Source: Xylona heveae TC161
Lineage: Eukaryota; Ascomycota; Xylonomycetes; Xylonales; Xylonaceae
Direction of reading: 5' to 3'
Length of the DNA stretch: 64,000 bases
NCBI RefSeq assembly: GCF_001619985.1
Contig: NW_017264194.1
Coordinates: 744,001-808,000, forward strand
Part shown: piece after piece, positions 54,472 to 64,000 of the stretch
Position numbering within the stretch: position 1 is the first letter of the stretch
Layout of the letters: every line of letters starts with the position of its first letter
Notes under the pieces: model-generated
What the model was told of the DNA's origin: nothing
What the model saw: the letters and a program-made list of their open reading frames with translations, nothing else
The model's database searches: none
Translations under genes and position numbers: made by a program

Positions 54472-57400
54472 GGAAGCAAAGGACCTGAAACTGAGGTAGG
54501 ATTGCAGAGACAGAAAGATCCTTCAGCAATGGCGGGGCGAAGGAGGGGTAAAATAGGAATTTGGCAGAAAGCAAGCTTCTAATGCCCCCACCAACGCTTC
54601 CTGAGCGGGAAGGTTGGCCCTTGGCGCAAATGGTCTCACGTCCGGATGTCAAATGGACGGCCGGTGGCGTAGGGCACAGAAAGGCGAAATTCCGAAGCCG
54701 GGGCAATTAAGGCAGCATGCATATGCAGCTGCGGTAGCTCGATCAAGCGGACTTGCGTGGCATGCAGAGTAGAGAGGATCGAGGGAGGGGCGCAAGAGAT
54801 GAAAGAGTTGCCGTTGCAGCACCAGATATTACATGGTCCACGTCTGGGGGGTTACGGCCAGGCCTATTCATACTTCTGAACGGATGAGGTGCTCGACCCC
54901 CTCCCTCACCGCTGTGACTGCGTAAAACGAGGGCGGGCCATGAAAGGTATGAAAATTGGGGGAAAGAACAAAAAAAATCTCATCATCTCTCCCCTTGCGC
55001 ATCGTCTAGCAAGAACAACGAAACCCCATTCGCAGACAAGTCAAGCGGCCGCGAGGCGGTCCTACCCAACAGACGCCGCCAGAAGGGAATTAAAATGGAG
55101 ACAGATAATTATCAACCGTGTCTCTCATCGACCATGGATGAAGATGGCCCGAAAGGCCCTTGGCCCCGGGCCCTGGGCCGCGGGGCGCTTGAGAACCTTG
55201 GGTCGCTCATTTTAGGGCGACCGGGAGATGCAGCGGGTTGCATCTAGGATGCAGTACGGAGTAATAATGTCAATAATCATGTCATCGCAAGCATATGAAA
55301 ATTGAACAGCTCTTACGGGGGTAGAGGGGGGGGTATGTGTGTTTTAGTTTCCATGTCAAAAAAGAGAAAAGTCGCAAAAAAGAAGCTAGAGCGAGTGTGC
55401 TTGCAGAAACAAGTGACAGGGGACATGTCATTGTTCATTCATCTGAGGCGAGACGGAGCGTCCCAGCATCGATTGCCCCGGCCCGTATCAGGTTTAGAGC
55501 GAGGAACGCTTCAGACCAGCGGTTTCCGGCACTGCGGTCCGGTTTTGGTCTGCTGCTTCGCCCTCAAAGTCGTTGCATTGTGAACAAGGGCCTTCCCCTC
55601 TTAGAGGAAGCTATTGAGGCCCAAGGCCCGAACGCCCTCCCCGGGAACCTCTTAGCAATTCTCTAGGCGAAAAGCACTTCTGATCTCACAGGCGTTCCCA
55701 TACCAGGGGAACAAAAATCAGAAATGAGATGTGGAAAACGACTCCGACAAAAGTGACCTCTGATCATTTTAGGTTATGCGTACCAAGCTTTTAGCTTTCC
55801 ATGACTTCTCAGTGAAAGTCTCCTCTCCTGCTAAGAAGAGGAAGTAAAAAGGAAAGTATTACGGTATATCCCAGGATCCATATCATCTGAAACCTAGAAT
55901 TGGTAAACTAGCAGCGTATTTTAACGAGACTCAAAGGTGGAGAAACTCAATGGACGTCGGGAACTGCTTCCACGCGATTATCCTTCTTGGTGACCCATAG
56001 AAAAGTAAGCTAGGATCATTCCTGATGTTTCTTGTCGTGTTATTCTTTCCCTCTGGTTGGTTAACCTACTTCTGATTCGCGGGTGCCGTCTTAACGCCTT
56101 CCCCCAAGCACAACCCATCTTTGGGCGACCGGCCGTCTGGGTGGGCCAGCGCCAACTCGGGGAAGTCGTCTAGAGCGCACCCGTGTTGTCGAAATCGCAG
56201 GATTCATCTAAACTGATTAAAGACCAAAAGGAAAAAGTGGTCCCGCCCAGGACACCGCCTCATCCCACCGCCATCCAACGGTCGCGGGATCAAATAAGCG
56301 TTATCGTTGCACCAAGACGCTGACAGGATGACCGCCTTCGTCTATTATTCTCGGCGGGGTGGGGATCGACAGACAGTTGCGATTGGAAATCTTTGAACCG
56401 CCCGCGGGGGGTCCCCGTCATGCGACTGAACAAGCTGACGGTAAGAGAAAGGAAACAACCGAATAGGTCGTAAAGGATTCAGGATGAGAAGGACCGGGAA
56501 ATACCCAATTTGCAAGTAGCGGTGAAGTGGGCTAACTTGGGAACTATGACGCTGCTACTGCGACCATATACCAATAGACGGGTTACAGTACGTTGTGGTA
56601 CTTGTCATTGTCACGATTTGCACTGCTGCTGCTGCTGTTTTCTAGCCGTGCTCCAAGGGCTCACAAAGGTGTCGAAGAAGTGGTAAGAAAGGCAGTAGAA
56701 AGGTGGATGGCGACAATCTAAAGAGACTCCGAAGATTCAATGCTGAGTGCTGAAACCAGAGACGGCAGGACGGATATTGTAGTTTGGATTTGCCTACCAC
56801 TAAAGCCGCGGTCCTACCCTCTCCAGAGTCTCAGTCATATTAAAGCCCCAAATAATAGCCACCGGTGATGAAGCCTCCTTCCAGTAACCCGGTTGCACTA
56901 TCGATAGCTCCTGCCACAATGGCAGACCATCAGACGGCAGAGGACAGCGAATTACGAGCGTCCAAAGCAAAGAGGGATTACGTGCATGGTCGCGGTACAG
57001 CCTGATATTCTTTGATTGGGTGTCCATTCAACTGCGGCCGACTGGCCAAATATGATAACAAGGGCAACAAAAATGCCTTGAGCTTAGAGGCTGTCGAGAA
57101 CTCTCGTCCCATCTCCATAGGGCAATAAATTTGTGCAACATTTAACCTCTTTTTTGCCTTTGTCTTTGCACGGCCTCAGTCAAGCTCCGGATATGATTCC
57201 GTAAGCTCTGGCCTCCGGCGAATCGGTCCGCCATCCGATCGATGGCTGAAAGAGTCAATCTCATCGCTTGCTTCAATTACATCCAATGGGAATGCATTCT
57301 CGCATCCCGTAAATGCTCTAAGGGCGCGATGAAGGTGATGCATCATCTCAAGATTCCGGGCCCTGAACGCCCGATTTAGACGAAGCAAAAACCATCATTC

Positions 57401-59941
57401 ATAGGGAGCAAGGGCGAAACAGGCAAGCGTCGTCAGTCAATGTTGCGCTGAAACGTAGTGACACACGGCGCCGGTGTGTGCCAAATTTCTTCGAACCAGA
57501 GGCCGCGAAAACGCCGGCCTCTGTCGATCCCCATATGCAACCCCACGAGAGGGCTGAAGCACAAAATCTTGCAACTTTACCCACAATTGCGGCATAATTA
57601 GCTTCTCGACCTTGCCCGCTCTGTGTGATCGGATATGTCTTTCCCTGCATTCCGATAGATCTCGGCGTTGACACCAGCAAGCATCAGATGCAGCGGGTAA
57701 GAGAGCCCGGCCGTTCTTGCGGCTGGGTAGCATGCAAATCTTCGCTCGTTTGAGGGCTGTCAGAAAAACCTGACTCGTATTGTGGGCAGGATCGCCTCTG
57801 GTCTGACGACGTTAGCCGATCGCATAGAGAGATGAGGCGGCACATAACTTACCCAAGGCCAAAGGCGAGGCACAGTACATTGACCCACCTTCTTCACCTC
57901 CAAGGAAGAAATATCGTGAGTTCTGCCTCTCATGAAGACTGTCTTCATGCCAACGCACCATAAGAGGTCATGGGAACGAGAAGGTAAACAGCTCATCGCG
58001 TATTGGACTCATCATCGTGTAACACGTCTTCAGGGCGGTATGGCCTTGGTTAGGCAGAGAATGCTCCCCATGATGATGATGCTGCATGTGCTTGTTCTAG
58101 TGGGCCATCCCACCCTACTAAAGATGAAGGTTTGTTTATTCTTTCTGTCATCGCGGGTTGCATTTGGCAGCGCGTAAGGCGCGTCGGGCAGAGTAAAAGT
58201 CTGCTTCGGTGAGCAGAAACCGACTGCGTCGTAGGCATCAGGACGTGGACGTGGGGCCCATTGTCACTATCATTTTGTCAAGTGCCAGCTGCGAGCGGTC
58301 AAAGATTACCTGGTCGTGTGACTGACGCCCAAGAGAGATTAAACGGTCAACCAGACATCATGATGCCTTGCCAGTGGGCAAATATCTTACAGTACATCCG
58401 GAACGCATCGACGTGGGAAAAGGCGGAGATGGCCCAAAATAGCCAGGAAGACACCAATGAAGCAAATATGATGCCGAGCGCAGGCCAAAAAAAGACTTAC
58501 ATGACATGTATCAGTGTGTCTGTATGTCTGAGCCCAGCCAGCGCACACATCTCCATCGGTCGATGAAGACGAAGGCCTGACAATATCCCGAGAAGGGACC
58601 TAAAGGAAAAGCTAAGTCCAAAAGAGTGAGCGAATTAAGCATGTTACGGCAGAATGATCATGAATGCACCTCATCAGACTTTACTAAGGTACGTACTCGA
58701 GTGGTCTTTTCAGATTTCCCTCTTCTCATCCGTGCATTCACCGCTGATCGCCAGTCAAGCGGTGTAAGATGTCCCTTTTTGGGTCAATGTATCCTTTGTG
58801 TTACCTTGGCAGCGTTGACCCTGCATTATACAGACGTCCAAGGATTCATGACAGACGACAGGCCGAATCTCGGCGTTGTATATGATTTGTGCACAGCACT
58901 ACATCTTAGATAACAGTGAGAAATGACAATGGTTTATCTTCCTTTCCTTCTTGTCGCCAAATGTGTCTACCCTATGGTTGTTGCTCGGTGATTCTTGCAA
59001 CTTCAGAGTGTTACTAATTCCAACTTCTATCTGGCTATCATTGGGGGCATGCCAGATGACTTCCACGCTTGGATCTCGGCCTGTCGCTTGTTTTGAGAAT
59101 GATGATGATGATGATGATGATGCGGAAAGACAAAGACGTCATTCATCCATCCGAGTCCCATTGAACTCACGCTCCGTTGAACCGAGCTGAACTTCTGCCT
59201 CTAGCTGATAATTGATGCATTATGTGCCTTGAAGATTACGAAGTAAATGTAAATTCCAAATCAGGATTACATGAGGTGAACGCGCCTAGAGCGGAAGACA
59301 AATGCATGCAGATTTACAAAAGTGGCACGCAGTCAAGCACTCCATCCTCAACACATTTATGCACACACATCATCACCTAAAAGCATCCTTCAAGTCTGTT
59401 CATTTTAGGCATCCATCCCGCCCCTGCAGATGCCAATGGATGGTGACCATAGCTATCCTATAAGTCTATGCGGGCCAATCGGCGCATGCCTATCCTTTCA
59501 ACGCGTCGCTGAAGGCCCAACCAATCAGGCATTTTGCACATGATTAGGAATAAATGGTAGTGAATTTACGAAGTACGAAAGTTGTGGTAGCGGATGTGTC
59601 ATCACTTGCCAACAAAAAATAAAAGTCTACGATACCCAAAAAGGTTGACGAACGACGATGCGAGCAGCAGAGCCACCACGGCGAACCCTGGTCAGTTTCT
59701 ACAAGTTTTGCACTCTCGATCCCCACAAGTCCTTTTGGTTGTTGCGGATGATCGCTGACCCCGAACGGCACAGGCGGCAGGGGCGGGACCAAGGCCCGCC
59801 CCGCAACCCCGGCCAAAAGTAAACTACATACCTATGGGTAGACTCGTCCTATATCGCTACCGAACACTGCAGCTCGGAGCTTACCTGGTTATGTTGTCCC
59901 GACCTCACCTCATTTTGGAACCAACAACTATCGGTAACAGC
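54472..59941. other. 5.5-kb stretch without recognisable genes
   Basis: The longest gene-free stretch of the window. Open frames are under about 110 codons, occur in all six frames and carry no motif that I know. GC-rich patches (for example 55,155-55,185) alternate with AT-rich ones. A TACGGAGTA motif lies at 55255-55263 and a GAT repeat at about 59099-59122. It contains the MFS promoter on the left and the UEV-like gene promoter on the right; the centre is unexplained and might hold a noncoding RNA, a decayed gene or an old repeat. Confidence 0.5.
59099..59122. repeat. ATG/GAT triplet microsatellite (8 units)
   Basis: Eight perfect triplets, read as Asp in one chance frame; no supported gene covers it. 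Confidence 0.88.
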
Positions 59942-61176
59942 ATGTCTGCTGTACGCGCAATGCAATTGCCTTCTGCGCGGTCGCAGCATCTCGTGATTGA
60001 GTTGTATGTAGACCGACTTTTCCCTCTCTTTAGCTATCTAATTACAACATTCTATTTATTGGAAAAAACTTCTGACCCTAGTCAATTGCACATGAAGTGC
60101 GCGTGTCAAGAGTCTCTGTCCTGCTGGCGTCTATCTTACCATCGAGCCTGGTGATCCTTCTCGATGGACAGGAATCCTCTTTGTTCGAAAAGGTGAGTTG
60201 GCTTCAATCAGGCACCTGAATCTGCCCAATCAGCTGATGAATTGTCGCTGTGCACTCTAGGCCCATACGCACCCGCGATCCTTCGCTTTCAAATTTCCTT
60301 TCCTTCGGCTTATCCGGCAGCTGCTCCACGCATCACTTTTATTTCGGAGATTTTCCATCCATTGCTTACGCCTCTGACGACTTATACTTATACGACAGGA
60401 TCTTCGGAAACTGGTACAGTAAGTGCTACAGATGAGGAGCGGTTGCCTCCTGGCGGGTTTAGTCTCCGCCATGGCTTTCCACAGTGGTTTTCAAAGGCGA
60501 GAGATACTACCTCGACACTTGACGTGAAAACTACGAGTGCCAATAATAATGTGCTTCAAGAGCCACAAAATGAGCGTCCGGCTGCTGAAGCTCTTGCCAC
60601 TGAAGAAAATGGTAGCTCTCCCAACTCCCCTAGGGACAAAGGAAGCCTCGGAAAACCCAAGAATGAGAGAGTTAAGCAAAAAGATGTGAATAACCCAATA
60701 TCAATCGTGCAAGTGCTTCTATACGTGCGTTCGACTTTTGATGATGCAGAAGTTCTGGATTCCGTTCCTCTGGAAGCGGCCGGGAATTCAGGCGCCTGGC
60801 ATGCATGGCGCTCGCATAGGAGAGCTTTACATTTAAACCTATCCGAAAATGCAACGCCAGATACTGCATCTCCAATCTCAAAGGATAAATATTCTTTGAT
60901 TCCTCGAAGTAATATAGCCCACAGCAACCGCCGCCCAGGTGAATGGAACTGGGAAGGTGTTTGGGAAGAACGCGTCAAGCGTGGAATCGATGCCTCCATT
61001 TCGGAGCCGGTCCTTTATGGTAACGCAGCCGTAGGAAATGACTTAGTAAGTTCTGGAAACTCCGTCGCAAAATTCAGGCTGACAGTGACAAGATACGCTT
61101 CTTGCGCGCTGATGACGACATGATCATGACACTGAAGGAGGGCATGAAAGGCAGCATGCGAGCAGCTACAGCATAA
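59942..61176 (+). CDS. Ubiquitin-conjugating enzyme-like (UEV) protein lacking the active-site Cys
   Basis: I read join(59942..60003, 60098..60192, 60261..61045, 61093..61176), 341 residues. MSAVRAMQLPSARSQHLVIEF continues across intron 1 as ARVKSLCPAGVYLTIEP, then GDPSRWTGILFVRKGPYAPAI across intron 2, and LRFQISFPSAYPAAAPRITF with IFHPLLTPLTTYTYTTGS: a full E2 core. The His-Pro of the HPN motif is there but the catalytic Cys that should follow is absent, so it should not form a thioester; AKTIP/FTS and Mms2-like UEVs act as adaptors. The block TVSATDEERLPPGGFSLRHGFP is shared with fungal relatives. A short last exon, after a 47-nt intron, gives IRFLRADDDMIMTLKEG. The middle 100 residues are charged and disordered. 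The ATG at 59942 is preferred over upstream ATGs by family N-termini. Confidence 0.86.
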
Positions 61177-62076
61177 TATCGTCAGGGGATTTTTGGAACT
61201 CTCGTGCCGTTGAATCCTCGTCAAACATGCCATAGGACATTCGCCTTCAATAGTCCGCTGGGATACTATAGTGTCTGTGGACATTGGCTCCTCGGAAGGC
61301 AGGTTACAGACAGCAGATAAAACATTCTCATTATCTGTCACCTGTGTGCTGCGAGGAGAATTTTTGTTCGACAGGACTTGTTTACCTCCATTTGTATGAA
61401 ATCTTTAGCATTTCCTTTTCTGGCTCCACAAGTATCTCTATAAGCGTAATTGCTAAGCTTTCGGAATTGGCACTTGCTCAGGACACCTTATCCCTTCTCG
61501 CCCCAAAGTCTCACCAGCTTCCTTGCCTTGTTCATAAGGGCCATTAATTAAAGTTCAGTATTACTTTGGAGACGTTCTTCGAGTCACTAGAGTCGAGGGA
61601 CTTTCAACCATTCAATCATGAGAGCCTGCTGCGCATATTTTTCGAACTTTTGAATGAAGTCCTTTGCAATGAACAGAACAAGTACAAAACTTGTTAACGC
61701 AGGAATGCGCTCTCACATCTTCTTCTAGTCTCCTGACGGGAACGATGTCGCTTTTACTTCGCTGAGGGTTCAACGATATGTCCGAGCCGGTCGTTAAGGC
61801 TCCTGGTATCGTACCTCCGTTGTGGGAAGGAACGACGTCGGCTCAGCTCACCTCGCACCTTCCAATATAAGCTTTTCTCTGTTGTTTTGCAAGACTCATT
61901 CTCATGTTATGGCTCGCGTCGCTGTTTTGCGGATATTTTCCTCCCCTTCCCATCTTTTCTGCTCTCTTTCGTTGTCTTTCATCGTATTGCGATCTTGGTT
62001 TCGATTCTTCTATCAGACATCTCCAGTCTTTGGCAAACTCCTTTCTTGGATCGCTTGGATACCGTCTTTCGAAATC
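61177..62076. other. Intergenic, upstream of the last gene
   Basis: 900 bases between the UEV-like gene and the start I prefer for the next gene. The next gene's frame is open back to 61822, but that part reads as T/C-rich leader. Confidence 0.5.
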
Positions 62077-63671
62077 ATGGAAAATTTCAGAAGCCCTACT
62101 TCCATCTCTATCTCCAGAGTAGAATCGGCGTCATTGTCGTTCTTCGCTCCTCGACCTTTGCGCGTTAGAAAGGATATCAATGCGCGATCAAACAGTTTGG
62201 TGCCTGCACCTCTAAGAATTGTGAAGGCTAAGCCTGTCGACCCATCTATCACTTGCGCTCGCGTTCGTGCAATCTCTTCCACTTCCGGTTCCTCTAGTCA
62301 AGATTGCCTGGAACTTCTCAGAAACCCCATGGACTGTGGATCCAACTCGTCAAACATTCTATCTACTCAGCACCAGAAGCAAAAAGCTCGCGAAACCAAC
62401 GTCTGTCTTACTTCTCACCTAGATGAACGGATTGATACTCAAAGCAATTCCTACAAGGATAGCTCATTTGCATCTCCAACGGATCTCCCGCTTATAGTCC
62501 GCAAGCAACGGCGTGACATTCAAAACGTCATATCTCAACAGCGAAGAAGCCAACGCGACTTTAGCTCTGACGACTGCAAACGCGTCTTGCGGCTAATCCC
62601 TAGCCAGCATTTTCCTTCTTCTCGAAAGTCATCTTATGCCGTCCCTGAATATCCGCCATTGCGCATTTCATCTACAACTTCATACCAAAATCCCGTTTCA
62701 CCAGTTGATAGCGAGGAATTACTAGTAAGTGAACTCGAGTTTCTTTATGTTATCCAAAGCTTTCTAACGCAATTTTAGGACATAACCAACGCAAAACATG
62801 ATCCTCCATTGGCAAGAAGATCGCATGGCGCTGAAAGAAGTTGTTCTGAATCCTCCACCATTCATCATCCGCCAAATAAATGCTCCATCCCTGCCGAAAA
62901 AAAATATCATAGCCGGTGCCACTCTGAAGTACCTGCATTTGCCAACCATAGCTCTGAGAGAGCAGGAGAGTTACTATCACCATCTTCTCGAATTGTCTCC
63001 CACGCGTTCGATAGGATTTCTTCAGCTCAGTCCCAAATTGTTCGTTTTCAAAACGGTTTTGAGCCCATGAGGGAGCACCGGCGGTCAAAATCAGAGCCGG
63101 TTCCGACCAAAGGTGTGGTGGAGCCCAAGAAGTCACGCGCAGCCTCTTTACGAGGCTTCCTCTGCCGTTTATTCGGTAGAGGCGCACGTGCAGCTTCGAG
63201 GGCGAGGAAACCACCCCCGGAACTGGCCACCGCCGGTGCTGCCAAGTCCTCCTGCTCCCAGCGGGGCGATCGTAAGGTCACCTCGTTTGGGCAGCGGTTC
63301 CTCCTGCCGCCCCCGCCCCCTGCCGACCTCACCGCGGCCAACCCAGGGCCCACGATCAGGGTCCCGAAACGGCGATCGAACACGATCGCTGTGACGGGCC
63401 CTGCGTCCCTTCCCGCCGCAGCCCCGATCTCGGCGAGGACCCGAGCCGGCACGTTTCCGCAAGGAAGCAACGCTGGACTCTTGAGGGTCCAAGCTGAGTT
63501 CCGGGCTGATGGCCGGGAGGAGGAGTTCGTGGATGCCGCCCTGTGGTATCTCGGACTGTAAGTTTCCTTTTCTGGTTGATTGATGCCTCCTAATATTTTT
63601 CAAAATGAGTTTCTCACTGTTTGTCTTCTTTTAGGGCCGTCTTGGTCGTTCCAATGCTCAGTTTCATGTGA
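62077..63671 (+). CDS. Unknown basic, Ser-rich protein with a short hydrophobic C-terminus
   Basis: I read join(62077..62724, 62779..63557, 63635..63671), 487 residues. The ATG at 62077 (MENFRSPTSISIS) is chosen because upstream sequence in frame is T-rich and leader-like. Intron 1 (62725-62778, GTAAGT..TTTTAG) is clear and keeps frame. For intron 2, the donor GTAAGT at 63558 and acceptor TTTAG at 63634 give LGLAVLVVPMLSFM and stop; if this intron is not used, the protein ends five bases later at LGL. The protein is rich in Ser and Arg, with a basic patch around KKSRAASLRGFLCRLFGRG, then SFGQRFLLPPPPP, IRVPKRRSNTIAVTG and SARTRAGTFPQGS, which look like conserved linear motifs. The hydrophobic ending VDAALWYLGLAVLVVPMLSFM could be a tail anchor. 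No family recognised. Confidence 0.65.
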
Positions 63672-64000
63672 AACTGACATTGGATCGGCTAGGAGGATGG
63701 TGGTCGGCGGGAGGTGTGGAGCGCGGCGACGGGGGAAGTGTCTGTCGGGTGTTGAGTTCCTGTATAGTTAGCCATCAACCTCACCACCAAATGCGAGCAG
63801 ACAGTCGCCTGGTAGCGCTCAATACCGGGCGACTGTCCGAGTATTATTACCATTCAACCTGTCAAATGATGCCATGCCACAATGTCTGTCGTGAAATAAG
63901 CTACCAGATGGAATCCTGGTGAGTCTAAATTGATGTTGTTTTTAATTTCCTTTAGTGGGAGCATCCTAATCCTCGTGAGAAGCTTCTAGTATATATAATG
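63672..64000. other. 3' side of the last gene, window end
   Basis: 329 bases; one short frame to 63922 without recognised similarity. Nothing else can be supported. Confidence 0.45.

Noticed and set aside
56800-57680. Minus-strand frames of 70-98 codons in the 5.5-kb gap, considered as exons of one gene
   Set aside because: No splice arrangement that joins them naturally, no motif, and similar frames are open on both strands.
1-64000. Secondary-metabolite cluster around the FAD monooxygenase, dehydrogenases, MFS and Zn2Cys6 genes
   Set aside because: These genes are spread over 50 kb among housekeeping genes, and no polyketide, peptide or terpene synthase is present.

Overview
The window is chromosomal DNA of a filamentous ascomycete (Pezizomycotina). 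Eurotiomycetes is my best guess from protein resemblance, but this is inference. The evidence is intron-rich genes with short GT..AG introns (about 47-150 nt), fungal-specific families (Zn2Cys6 factor, fungal rhodopsin-like membrane protein, Afi1/MesA), long pyrimidine-rich untranslated regions and a nuclear tRNA gene with an intron. All splice junctions were placed by hand from reading-frame continuity, GT/AG signals and family resemblance.

Layout. 0-8 kb: the C-terminal end of separase, a mitochondrial-type (SIRT4-like) sirtuin, and a convergent pair of an iron-type alcohol dehydrogenase/maleylacetate-reductase-like enzyme and an FAD monooxygenase. 8-17 kb: an MMT1-like mitochondrial cation-diffusion facilitator, D-xylulose kinase and the tRNA exportin Los1. 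18-24 kb: S-formylglutathione hydrolase, whose large intron carries an intron-containing tRNA-Ala(AGC) gene on the opposite strand, then the divergent pair RPB6 (shared RNA polymerase subunit) and TFIIIA. 25-33.5 kb: an unknown disordered protein with a Cys-rich C-terminus, an EF-hand protein and Afi1/MesA (DENN/SPA polarity protein). 35-43 kb: a rhodopsin-like membrane protein with three copies of a D(V/I)GGLL motif in its tail, a 4.3-kb stretch without genes, and a short-chain dehydrogenase. 44-54.5 kb: the mitochondrial Obg GTPase Mtg2, a 1041-residue Zn2Cys6 factor and a six-exon MFS transporter. 54.5-64 kb: a 5.5-kb stretch without recognisable genes, a catalytically dead E2-like (UEV) protein and an unknown basic, Ser-rich protein.

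Most genes are single housekeeping genes rather than one pathway. Two local themes stand out. From 13 to 24 kb, Los1, an intron-bearing tRNA gene, RPB6 and TFIIIA all belong to RNA polymerase III output and tRNA handling, with RPB6 and TFIIIA sharing a 406-bp divergent promoter. From 4.5 to 7.4 kb, the oxidoreductase pair could serve aromatic-compound catabolism. I saw no CRISPR array, no rRNA, no intact transposon or retroelement and no secondary-metabolite backbone gene. No clearly new system was found; the nested tRNA, the Pol III neighbourhood, the repeated tail motif and the two unknown proteins are the best leads.
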